Assembly: GCA_003212925.1 (NCBI GenBank)
Contig: QCOL01000003.1
Location: forward strand, 26,776 to 90,775
Length of the DNA: 64,000 nt
Direction: 5' to 3'
Source of the DNA: Pelagibacteraceae bacterium AG-430-P08
GTDB lineage: Bacteria; Pseudomonadota; Alphaproteobacteria; Pelagibacterales; Pelagibacteraceae
In this document: positions 1-8,742 of the stretch, one piece after another
How the letters are laid out: each line of letters opens with the position of its first letter
Position numbering within the stretch: position 1 is the stretch's first letter
Made by a program: the position numbers and the translations under genes
Notes under the pieces: model-generated
What the model was told of the DNA's origin: nothing
The model's database searches: none
The model's input: the letters and a program-made list of their open reading frames with translations, nothing else

Positions 1-217
1 TAAACATATCACCAAATGGTGAGCCTGGTGGAAACTGAAAATTTGGAAATGGATTACTTCTCTCAACAATAGTTTGGGTTGTTGAAATATTCACTACTGA
101 AGGCATTAATTTTTCAGCTAAATCTGCAAATGAATTAGGAATATTTTGAGAATTAGATACTGATGAAAAATTTATTACTAATATTAAAGAGAGAAATATT
201 GCTTTTATTTTCATCAT
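1..217 (-). CDS. degP: DegP/HtrA-family periplasmic serine protease, N-terminal part (runs off the window start)
   Basis: Manual reverse translation from ATG at 217: MMKIKAIFLSLILVINFSSVSNSQNIPNSFADLAEKLMPSVVNISTTQTIVERSNPFPNFQFPPGSPFGDMF; signal peptide plus ADLAEKLMPSVVNIST typical of DegP; downstream of hflKC as in many proteobacteria. Confidence 0.8.
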   Translation of the reverse strand, partial: MMKIKAIFLSLILVINFSSVSNSQNIPNSFADLAEKLMPSVVNISTTQTIVERSNPFPNFQFPPGSPFGDMF

Positions 218-218
218 T

Positions 219-407
219 TTAACTTTTTGCGTAATAAATAATTATAAATCCTATTAAAGCAAAGATTAATCCACCAGTACGTAATTGACTGTCTTTGATT
301 AACTCCAGCTTTTTCAACATATTCTTCATTTTTGATGGAAATAAGGCATACAAAATTCCTTCAATAAAAAAGAATAGACCAAATGCAATGATCAATTCTT
401 TCATCAA
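219..407 (-). CDS. DUF2065 (YjeT-like) small membrane protein
   Basis: 62 aa, two hydrophobic segments, located between hflC and degP. Confidence 0.7.
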   Translation of the reverse strand: MMKELIIAFGLFFFIEGILYALFPSKMKNMLKKLELIKDSQLRTGGLIFALIGFIIIYYAKS

Positions 408-410
408 AGT

Positions 411-1280
411 TTACTCTGTTTGTGGTTTTATATTTCCAAAAAATTTAAAGAATTCGCTGTCTGGAGATAGAATTAAAGATGTTTCTCCACCTATTAAAGC
501 TTTTTCATAAGCTTGCATCGCTCTATAAAATGCAAAGAATTCTGGATCTTGTCCAAACGCTGCAGCAAAGATGTTGTTTCTTTTACCATCTCCTTCACCT
601 TTCATAATTTCCGATTTTTTTTGAGCCTCAGCTAAAATTACAGTTACTTCTTTGTCAGCAGTCGATGTAATTGTAACTGCCATTTCAGCTCCTCTTGCTC
701 TAAATTCTTTTGCTTCTCTTTCCCTCTCTGTTTGCATTCTTCTAAAAATTGCATCACTGTTAGCTTGGGGAAGATCAGCTCTTTTAATTCTGACATCAAC
801 TATCTTTATTCCAAAATTTTCTGCTTCATTATTTACACCTTCTTGAATTAAAGCCATTTGTTTTGTTCTGTCCTCTGAAAGTAAAGTTTGAAGTTCTTGT
901 TGTCCAAGAACGTTCCTAATTCTTGAATTAATAATGGTAGCCAATCTTGATCTTGCCACTCTCTCATTTCCAACTGAAATATAAAACTTAAGTGGATCAA
1001 CTATTTGAAATCTTGCAAATGCATCAACTATTAATCTCTTTTGATCAGAGGCAATTACTTCTTCTGGTGGTGTATCTAAATTAAGTATTCTTTTATCTAA
1101 AAAGACAACGTTTTGGATAAACGGAATTTTAAAATTTAATCCAGGTTTTAAAATTATTCTTTTTGGATCACCAAATTGAAGAACAATTGCTTGATTAACT
1201 TCTTTAACAATAAAAATTGAAAAGAACGCAACTGCTGCAAGTGCAACAATAATTCCGGCTGTGATTTTTCCTGCATTCAT
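411..1280 (-). CDS. hflC: HflC, protease modulator / SPFH-domain protein
   Basis: SPFH protein with VNQAIVLQFGDPKRIILKPGLNFKIPFIQNVVFLDKRILNLD; paired with hflK. Confidence 0.93.
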   Translation of the reverse strand: MNAGKITAGIIVALAAVAFFSIFIVKEVNQAIVLQFGDPKRIILKPGLNFKIPFIQNVVFLDKRILNLDTPPEEVIASDQKRLIVDAFARFQIVDPLKFYISVGNERVARSRLATIINSRIRNVLGQQELQTLLSEDRTKQMALIQEGVNNEAENFGIKIVDVRIKRADLPQANSDAIFRRMQTEREREAKEFRARGAEMAVTITSTADKEVTVILAEAQKKSEIMKGEGDGKRNNIFAAAFGQDPEFFAFYRAMQAYEKALIGGETSLILSPDSEFFKFFGNIKPQTE

Positions 1281-1281
1281 A

Positions 1282-2397
1282 TTAATTTGTTACTTTCTTT
1301 TTTTGCAATTCAGGTAAAGGTAAGTAAGGCACTACACCTGAACCTGCATTTTTTTCAATTATCACTTTATCAATATCAGCTAAAACTTTTTCCATTGTTT
1401 CTAAATACATTCTTTCTTGTGTTACAGATTTTGCATTTTTATACTCATTATAAATTGCTAAAAATCTGCTGGCTTCACCCTCAGCTTTTGCTACGACTTC
1501 TTTTTTATACGCTTCAGCAGCTTGTAAAATTTTTTCTGCTTCCCCTCGGGCTCTTGGGATAACATCGTTTGCATAAGCTTCAGCCTCATTCTTTGATCTT
1601 TCCATATCAGCTCTTGCAGCCTGAACATCTCTAAATGCATCAATCACCTGATCTGGTGGATCGGCTTTTTGTGTTTGTACTTGTGTGATTTGAATACCAC
1701 TAGTGTATTCATCTAAAATCTTTTGAATAATTTCTTGGGTGTCTGTCTCAATGACTGATCTACCTTCAGTTAAAATTGGTTGAATATCAGATCTTGCTAT
1801 TACTTCTCTCATAGCAGTTTCCGCTGCTGCTTTAACGGTTCCCTCTGGATCTTGTATTTTAAATAAAAAATTTCCCGCATCTTTTATAACCCAAAAAACT
1901 GAAAAATCGATATTAACAATATTTTCATCCCCTGTTAGCATCAAACTTTCTTGAGGAACATCAGCTACACCACCTTGAGATGTAAAACCACTGTCTCTCT
2001 CAGATCTAAAACCAATATCAATTCTATTAACTTTTGTGACCTTTGGAGTAAGCACAGACTCTACTGGAAAAGGAATATGATAATTTAATCCTGGCTGAGT
2101 TGTTTTCACAAATTTACCAAATCTTAGAACTACTCCTTGCTCATCTGGTAATACTCTATAAAGTCCACTTGCTAGCCAAACGAAACCCAAAATAATTAAA
2201 ACTAAAATAGCTTGTTTACCACCTGAAGAACTTCCACCAGGTAAAAATTTCTTTATTTTTTCTTGAAACTCTCTAATAATTTTATCTACATCTGGGGGAG
2301 TTGGACCTCGACCTGAGCCATTGCCACTTCCGCCACCGCTTCCTCCTGGAGGTGTGCCCCAAGGACTTCCACCACTTTGTCTAAAATCATCTGACAT
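1282..2397 (-). CDS. hflK: HflK, protease modulator / SPFH-domain protein
   Basis: Gly-rich N terminus, single TM, LYRVLPDEQGVVLRFGKFVKTTQPGLNYHIPFP motif. Confidence 0.93.
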   Translation of the reverse strand: MSDDFRQSGGSPWGTPPGGSGGGSGNGSGRGPTPPDVDKIIREFQEKIKKFLPGGSSSGGKQAILVLIILGFVWLASGLYRVLPDEQGVVLRFGKFVKTTQPGLNYHIPFPVESVLTPKVTKVNRIDIGFRSERDSGFTSQGGVADVPQESLMLTGDENIVNIDFSVFWVIKDAGNFLFKIQDPEGTVKAAAETAMREVIARSDIQPILTEGRSVIETDTQEIIQKILDEYTSGIQITQVQTQKADPPDQVIDAFRDVQAARADMERSKNEAEAYANDVIPRARGEAEKILQAAEAYKKEVVAKAEGEASRFLAIYNEYKNAKSVTQERMYLETMEKVLADIDKVIIEKNAGSGVVPYLPLPELQKKKVTN

Positions 2398-2448
2398 ATG
2401 GCAATCTATATAATGTCTTTATGTGGAAAAACAAGTTAAGATCCGATT

Positions 2449-3273
2449 ATGCCAAAGGAAAAACCAGAATTAAGTGACGCAATGAGAGCTAAAATGGGTA
2501 GAAAATTGCCTGAGAAAAATCCAATTAAGGGTACAAAGTTTACAATTGCTATTTCTAGTGCAAAAGGAGGTGTTGGAAAATCCACTTTTGCAACAAACTT
2601 GGCTGTAGCTTTAAAAAAAGTTGGATGCAAAGTTGGTTTACTGGATGCAGATATTTATGGTCCATCAATCCCAAAGATGTTGGGGATTGATGAAAAACCA
2701 AAAAGTGATGGACAAAAATTAGAACCTATAAACAAGTATGATATTCAATGCATGTCTATTGGTTTTTTAACTGATCAACAAACCCCAATGATTTGGCGAG
2801 GACCAATGGTGACCAGCGCAATTAGAACTTTTACGCAAAAAGTTAATTGGAAAGATTTAGATTTTATAATTATTGATATGCCTCCAGGAACTGGAGACAC
2901 TCAGCTTACTTTTTCCCAAGAAATTAAGATGGATGGTGCAATAATTGTCTCTACACCTCAAGAGGTAGCTCTTTTAGATGTAAAAAGAGGAATTAAGATG
3001 TTTGATAAACTTGGAGTAAAAATTTTGGGATTAGTTGATAACATGAGTTATTTTATTGGAGATGATAATAAAAAATATAATATTTTTGGTAAAGGTGGGG
3101 TTAAAAATACTGCTAAAGAGTTTAATAAAGAATTTTTGGGAGAAATTCCAATTGATCCAAAAGTTGGAACATCAGGTGATAAAGGCAAACCAATTGTTGA
3201 AGAAGATCCAAATAACCAAATTTCAAAGATTTATATAGATTTTGCCAATAAGATTAAATCAATTTATCTTTAA
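2449..3273 (+). CDS. mrp: Mrp/ApbC-type P-loop ATPase (Fe-S carrier family)
   Basis: [17 protein letters not shown] deviant Walker [11 protein letters not shown] motif. Confidence 0.9.
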   Translation: MPKEKPELSDAMRAKMGRKLPEKNPIKGTKFTIAISSAKGGVGKSTFATNLAVALKKVGCKVGLLDADIYGPSIPKMLGIDEKPKSDGQKLEPINKYDIQCMSIGFLTDQQTPMIWRGPMVTSAIRTFTQKVNWKDLDFIIIDMPPGTGDTQLTFSQEIKMDGAIIVSTPQEVALLDVKRGIKMFDKLGVKILGLVDNMSYFIGDDNKKYNIFGKGGVKNTAKEFNKEFLGEIPIDPKVGTSGDKGKPIVEEDPNNQISKIYIDFANKIKSIYL

Positions 3274-4201
3274 GATCAAAAGCTTCCATTAATTCATTCC
3301 ATTCTCTTTTAGATAAACCAGAGTCCTCCAAAGAAATATTTTCACCTTTGATAAGTTTTTGAACAATTACTTTTCCTTTAGCAGAAACTTCGGTTCCACC
3401 AACTCTATAATCCATAAAAGCCTCATAAGTTATTGGAACCCATTTTCTAAGCGTATCCAGCATTATGTCTGCATAAACTCGAATTTCATATTGTGCATGA
3501 TGGTCTGCTCTCAATCTTAAAAAGTTCATAAGATTTAATAGATCTGTTTTCCAATACCATTGAGTATAGGTATTTAATGTTAAGTTCATTCTCGCAAGCT
3601 CTCTTGCCAAACCTTTCTTATTTTCGTCAATTGTAGACCCATCATATCTTTCATTAAGCATTGTTTCATAATTGGAATATGTTCTTTCAGCATCTTTTTT
3701 TAAAAGTTCTAAAACCTCTTTAGCTTGCTCACCCTCTAAAACATCGCCTCTACCTTGTCTGTTAGATGTTGATTGAGCAGCAAGATTTTCTTTGGTTGGT
3801 AGATAAAATTCTTTATCTAAAATTGAGTATCTTGCGGAATACTCATTAACATTTGCAGTTCTGTGTCTAATCCATTGACGAGCGATAAATATTGGTAGCT
3901 TAATATGATATTTAATTTCACACATTTCAAAAGGTGTACTATGCCAATGACGCATTAAATATTTAATTAATCCTGCATCTGTTGAAACTTGTTTCGTACC
4001 TTTGCCATATGAAACTCTAGCCGATTGTACTATTGATGTATCATCTCCCATATAATCAACAACTCGCACAAAACCATGGTCAAGAGCTGGTAAAGCTTCA
4101 TAAAGAATTTTTTCTAACTCAGGAGAGGTTACTCTTTTTGTTGAATTGCTTTGTGATTGTTGACTTTTTATTTCTGCAATTTGCTCTTTTGTTAATTTCA
4201 T
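3254..4201 (-). CDS. thyX: FAD-dependent thymidylate synthase ThyX
   Basis: [14 protein letters not shown] ThyX motif. Start assigned to [12 protein letters not shown] at 4201; the ORF-track extension to 4324 is antisense to tmRNA. Confidence 0.92.
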   Translation of the reverse strand: MKLTKEQIAEIKSQQSQSNSTKRVTSPELEKILYEALPALDHGFVRVVDYMGDDTSIVQSARVSYGKGTKQVSTDAGLIKYLMRHWHSTPFEMCEIKYHIKLPIFIARQWIRHRTANVNEYSARYSILDKEFYLPTKENLAAQSTSNRQGRGDVLEGEQAKEVLELLKKDAERTYSNYETMLNERYDGSTIDENKKGLARELARMNLTLNTYTQWYWKTDLLNLMNFLRLRADHHAQYEIRVYADIMLDTLRKWVPITYEAFMDYRVGGTEVSAKGKVIVQKLIKGENISLEDSGLSKREWNELMEAFDLKDKLI

Positions 4202-4475
4202 GATTGTTATTGAATCTCTAGCAATTCCTTTTATATTAATAAAGTTGGATTTCCAACTATGACGATAAACGAATTTCGTAATAACCATTGCGGACGTGGG
4301 GGCAGTACCCACCACCTCCACCATTTACAACTTATGGGGGTGAACTAGATTCGACGAGTGACTAAAGGCTATTCTTTCGTTCGGAATTGTTCCTCCGTAA
4401 AGGGCTAATTTATAATTGCTAACGAAAGTTACGCACTTGCTGCTTAATTAACTTGTTAATTAGGTAAACGGGGTT

Positions 4476-4505
4476 TGGGGCACCTGGCAACAGAACGCCC
4501 CTTTT
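4476..4505 (+). terminator. Rho-independent-like hairpin at the tmRNA 3' end
   Basis: GGGGC ... GCCCC followed by TTTT (4477-4505). Confidence 0.5.
4489..4505 (+). repeat. Direct repeat copy 1 (AACAGAACGCCCCTTTT), tmRNA 3' end; candidate att site
   Basis: Exact 17-nt match to 5308-5324. Confidence 0.85.
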
Positions 4506-4512
4506 AATAATA

Positions 4513-5070
4513 TTATTTAACTAAAAAATAAAATATTTTTTTCTTAACTTTTTTATCTAAATTAAACGTCATCCCATTTATATTTGACATACTATTGAAC
4601 CAAGCAGGTTTGTGATCCATTATCTTAAAACTATTTTTTGGTAATACTTTCCAATTATATTTTAAATAAAAAGATATTATTTTTTTTGAACAAGTCAAAA
4701 AAGAATGTGATTTAAGCATATTTAAAATTTTATTGTTAAATAACATTAAAATTTTCCCTAAACCTCTATTTCTAAACTTTTTATGTAAAATAAAACTGTC
4801 GAAATAATAATAAATAATGGATTTATTATTTATAATTGCTTTTCTTTTTCTTAATAAAGTGTAACCAACTAATTTTTTTTTAATTAGCAACATATTATTA
4901 ATATCTGTTTTTTTTACTGTTCTTTTATACCATTCTAGTTGTTTAGGAACTGTCCAAGTCCAGTATGAATTTTTTAACTTGCATATAGATAATATTTGGT
5001 TTTTTTTTAAATTTTTTGTTTTTAAAGAGATTAAAGTAATGTTTTTGTTTTGGTGTAAAATATTTTTCAT
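4513..5070 (-). CDS. GNAT-like N-acetyltransferase (insert cargo)
   Basis: Motif-A-like FRNRGLGKILM with an upstream beta-strand region (YYYFDSFILHKKF). Start chosen at MKNILHQNKNITLIS; the track starts at 5100. Confidence 0.55.
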   Translation of the reverse strand: MKNILHQNKNITLISLKTKNLKKNQILSICKLKNSYWTWTVPKQLEWYKRTVKKTDINNMLLIKKKLVGYTLLRKRKAIINNKSIIYYYFDSFILHKKFRNRGLGKILMLFNNKILNMLKSHSFLTCSKKIISFYLKYNWKVLPKNSFKIMDHKPAWFNSMSNINGMTFNLDKKVKKKIFYFLVK

Positions 5071-5307
5071 TAATGACAATTCTAACATACTTCTTGCCAA
5101 TCCTATGCCAAAATTTTACTTAAAGTTTTTTAAGTTTTAAATGATTACGATGTTAGACAATCTGGAGCACATAATCGCTGAGAGTGAAAAGTCTTTCAAG
5201 GACCAATTCACGAAGTTAAAATTCAATAAATCCTTAAAATGAAAAATCTATTATCTGAAGTTTTGAAAAAGTGTTATACTCTGTATATTGTTAATCAAGG
5301 GATGAAA

Positions 5308-5324
5308 AACAGAACGCCCCTTTT
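5308..5324 (+). repeat. Direct repeat copy 2 (AACAGAACGCCCCTTTT); candidate second att site
   Basis: Exact 17-nt match to the tmRNA 3' end (4489-4505); surrounding sequence differs. Confidence 0.85.
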
Positions 5325-5325
5325 G

Positions 5326-5698
5326 TTATTTAATAAATTTACTTAAATCCGGCTTGAAATAATTAGGACCTTTCATTACTTTACCTTTTTCATTGTAAAT
5401 GGGTTTTCCATTATTATCTAACTTACTCATATTTGAATTTTGAACTTCTTCAAAGCATTTATCAAGATTAATACCAAATGCATGGCCTGCACCATATGTT
5501 ACATAAAGAATATCTGTTAATGCATCAGCTACCTCGACTAAATCTTTTTTATTTACTGCTTCTATTAATTCGTCAATTTCTTCTTTAATTAGACTTACTC
5601 TTAATTCGTTGATCTTCTCGGTGCTAAATGAGGAACTTTGTTTTACTTCTTGACCAAAAGTTTTCATAAAAGTACCTACTTTTTCAAAATTTGTCATT
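5326..5698 (-). CDS. MazG/HisE-like nucleotide pyrophosphohydrolase
   Basis: MTNFEKVGTFMKTFGQEV...LIKEEIDELIEAVNKKDLVEVADALTDILYVTYGAGHAFG: EExxE ... ExxDxxxD helices. Start set at MTNFEKV. Confidence 0.8.
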
Positions 5699-5750
5699 TT
5701 GCTCCTGTTAGTTAACTTAATTTTAATATATACATAATAATGTATTATCA

Positions 5751-7139
5751 ATGAAATTTCGCAAAGAATTTGACAGTATTGGATCAATAAACGTACCAAA
5801 TGATAAGTATTGGGGTGCCTCAACACAAAGATCAAAAAAATATTTTGATATAGGAGATTTTTTAGTCAGACCAATTCTAATAAAATCTATTGCAATAATT
5901 AAAAAAGCTGCCGCAAAAGTTCACCAAAAAGAAAAGCAAATTTCACCCAAAATCTCAAAAGCAATAATTTTAGCAAGTAATGAGATTATTGCTGGAAAAC
6001 TTGATGAGCACTTTCCACTCAAAGTTTGGCAAACTGGTTCTGGTACACAAACAAACATGAACGTTAATGAGGTCATAGCTAATAGAGCCATAGAAAAATT
6101 AGGTGGTAAAAAGGGTTCAAAAAAACCTGTGCATCCTAATGACCATGTCAATAAATCTCAATCAACTAATGATGTTTTTCCAACAGCAATGCATATTGCC
6201 ATTGCAATAGAGACAAAAAATAAATTACTACCATCTTTAATTTTGCTTAACAAAGAGCTCAAGAAAAAAATGTCAAAATTTAGAAATATTATCAAAGTTG
6301 GAAGAACTCATCTTCAAGATGCAACTCCGCTTTCTTTAGGTCAGGAATTTTCTGGATATCAATCTCAAATTGAGGATTGTATTAATAGAATTAATAATGC
6401 TTTAAAAGAAATTTATTCTCTTGCTCAAGGTGGTACAGCTGTTGGTACTGGAATAAACAGTAAAAAAAATTTTGATAAAAAAATAATCAATGAGATAAAG
6501 AAAATAACTAAGTTGCCATTCAAACCTACAAGAAATAAATTTGCAGCGCTTGCAGCACATGATGAAATTGTTAATTTTTCTGGTACTTTGAATACTACTG
6601 CAGTAAGTCTGATGAAAATTGCAAATGACATTAGATTTTTAGGCTCTGGCCCAAGAGCCGGTTACGGTGAACTTATTTTGCCTGCTAATGAACCAGGATC
6701 ATCAATTATGCCAGGAAAAGTCAATCCTACACAATCAGAGGCTGTAACAATGGTTTGTGTCAAAGTAATTGGTAATCACAATGGAATAACAATGGCAGGT
6801 TCGCATGGACATTTTGAGCTAAACGTATTTAAACCCTTAATCGCTCATAATATTTTACAATCAATAAATTTATTAGCCGATAGTATAAAAAACTTTTCAC
6901 TTTATTGTATAAAAGGACTTAAAGCAGATAAACTAAAGATAAAAGAATATTTGGATAATTCTTTAATGTTAGTAACTGCATTAGCCCCACATATTGGCTA
7001 TGATAACTCTGCAAAAATTGCAAAACTAGCGTTGAAAAATAAAACAACTCTAAAACATGAGGCTTTAAAATCAAAATTGATTAACGAAAAAAGTTATGAC
7101 AGAATAGTTAATCCAAAAAAAATGATTTATCCTGCGTAA
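5751..7139 (+). CDS. fumC: Class II fumarate hydratase
   Basis: [16 protein letters not shown] signature; [18 protein letters not shown]. Confidence 0.95.
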   Translation: MKFRKEFDSIGSINVPNDKYWGASTQRSKKYFDIGDFLVRPILIKSIAIIKKAAAKVHQKEKQISPKISKAIILASNEIIAGKLDEHFPLKVWQTGSGTQTNMNVNEVIANRAIEKLGGKKGSKKPVHPNDHVNKSQSTNDVFPTAMHIAIAIETKNKLLPSLILLNKELKKKMSKFRNIIKVGRTHLQDATPLSLGQEFSGYQSQIEDCINRINNALKEIYSLAQGGTAVGTGINSKKNFDKKIINEIKKITKLPFKPTRNKFAALAAHDEIVNFSGTLNTTAVSLMKIANDIRFLGSGPRAGYGELILPANEPGSSIMPGKVNPTQSEAVTMVCVKVIGNHNGITMAGSHGHFELNVFKPLIAHNILQSINLLADSIKNFSLYCIKGLKADKLKIKEYLDNSLMLVTALAPHIGYDNSAKIAKLALKNKTTLKHEALKSKLINEKSYDRIVNPKKMIYPA

Positions 7140-8710
7140 GTTTGGAAAAAATCTTTTACAAAGTTTCTAAAGGTTACTTTGTTAAACAAATTTTTATTTT
7201 TACTATTATATTCCTCTAAAAAGCTCTCAAGAATCTGATTTGACTCATTATCAATTTTAATATTATTCAAAATTAATTTATCCTGAGAAAAATCATAAAT
7301 AAAATCAGCATTGATTTGATCAAAAACATTTCTATAATTTCTTTTAATCTGAAAATATCTAAAAAATTTTTCTACATCTTTAAAATCAAACAAGATTTCA
7401 CCAATTAACTTTTTTCCGTTTTCATCATTTGTAAACTCAATATCATTAGATTTAATTGAGACAGCTTGGTTCCATTCAGCATCAAAATTAGTCATAAAAA
7501 TTTTACCATCATCAAGCTGAATTTCTAGAATGAAATCAGTTAAATATTCAAACTTATCAACTTTGTTTACGCTAATGTTAATATTGGCACTAAGATTACG
7601 ATTATTTAGTAATTCTGAATCGAGTAATTCAAGCATTAGAGACTCGCTTTTAAATATTTTTCTGTGGCTTACATAATCAAAACTTAAATTACTAAAAAAA
7701 TAAAAAGGTTTAAAATTAAAACCACCGCTAAAATTTTTGTCTTTTGATGCGAAATTTAATTTTTCACTTTTAATAACATAATCAAACGAATTACTTTTAT
7801 TAAATAAGTCAATATCTAAGAAACCACTTATTTCAGAATTATCATATTCAATTGAACTTTCTAAATCTAAACGAATTTTTTTGGATATCAATTTAATATT
7901 CTTATTTTGATTAGTTAAATCTTTTGAGACGTCTAATTTAAAAGGAATATTAAAAATCTCAAATACCGTCTTTACTTTTTGAAAATCATTTTTATCATCG
8001 TAAAAAAATTTTAAGTTATCTACTTTAGACAAAAATAATAATTCATCGTTTTGATCTTTATAAAAAAGTTTCGATTTCTTGAATAAAAAATTATCTTGTT
8101 TCCCAGACTTTTTTAAAGTTTTTGTTAAGAAATTTATATTATTTGCATTAACATTAAAATCAGTGTTTTTAAATATTACATCTTTGATATTTAATGTTTC
8201 AAAAGAAAAAAAATTATTAAAAGAAATATAAAATTTAGCATAATTAGAACTGCCTATAATTTTACCATCATAGAAAATGTCTAAATTTTTAGTATAGAAA
8301 TATGGTTTTGGGAGAAAACTGTATTTAATTTTTTCATTAAATCTAATTTCTATTTCGTAATTTTTATTAATCTGATTTTTTAAAAAATTTTTAGTTACAT
8401 ATTCATTGTAAAAAATGGGCACAGAGAAATAGCTTAAAAATAAAATAAAAATTATTGCTATTGATAAAACTGTCTTATTTTTAAAAAAACTTAATTTTTT
8501 CTTGCTCTGATTGTATTTCTTAAGTTCTTTAAATTTATTAAAAAAACTTTCAAACTTATGTTCTAGATCAATTAATTTTTTTCTTAAAGGTTTGCTTTTG
8601 TTTTTTTGGTGTTTTGATCTTCCTAATTCTATAAAAAAACTTTCTAAAATTTTATTTATTGATATTAATAATTTTCGGAATTTTTTTTTGTAATAAATTA
8701 AATTAAACAT
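7127..8710 (-). CDS. Single-TM, AsmA-like protein of unknown function
   Basis: N-terminal TM ([22 protein letters not shown]) followed by a long beta-rich, Lys/Asn/Phe-rich region. Likely start [10 protein letters not shown] at 8710. Confidence 0.45.
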   Translation of the reverse strand: MFNLIYYKKKFRKLLISINKILESFFIELGRSKHQKNKSKPLRKKLIDLEHKFESFFNKFKELKKYNQSKKKLSFFKNKTVLSIAIIFILFLSYFSVPIFYNEYVTKNFLKNQINKNYEIEIRFNEKIKYSFLPKPYFYTKNLDIFYDGKIIGSSNYAKFYISFNNFFSFETLNIKDVIFKNTDFNVNANNINFLTKTLKKSGKQDNFLFKKSKLFYKDQNDELLFLSKVDNLKFFYDDKNDFQKVKTVFEIFNIPFKLDVSKDLTNQNKNIKLISKKIRLDLESSIEYDNSEISGFLDIDLFNKSNSFDYVIKSEKLNFASKDKNFSGGFNFKPFYFFSNLSFDYVSHRKIFKSESLMLELLDSELLNNRNLSANINISVNKVDKFEYLTDFILEIQLDDGKIFMTNFDAEWNQAVSIKSNDIEFTNDENGKKLIGEILFDFKDVEKFFRYFQIKRNYRNVFDQINADFIYDFSQDKLILNNIKIDNESNQILESFLEEYNSKNKNLFNKVTFRNFVKDFFQTYAG

Positions 8711-8742
8711 AAATTGTTCAAACTTATAATTAAAATATTTAA

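Larger units (their letters stand above)
4240..4505 (+). ncRNA. ssrA: tmRNA precursor, circularly permuted (two-piece) ssrA
   Basis: Acceptor piece ends ...CACCTCC-A-CCA (4313-4323), then a 12-nt spacer, then GGGGGTG (4336-4342), which pairs with CACCTCC including a G3-U70 wobble; AGATTCGACGAG follows. Tag ORF GCT AAC GAA AGT TAC GCA CTT GCT GCT TAA (4418-4447) = ANESYALAA*. 5' boundary approximate. Confidence 0.92.

Noticed and set aside
295-510. Small + strand ORFs antisense to DUF2065/hflC/hflK (295-510, 652-846, 1287-1562)
   Set aside because: Antisense to well-supported genes; no recognisable motif or independent signal.
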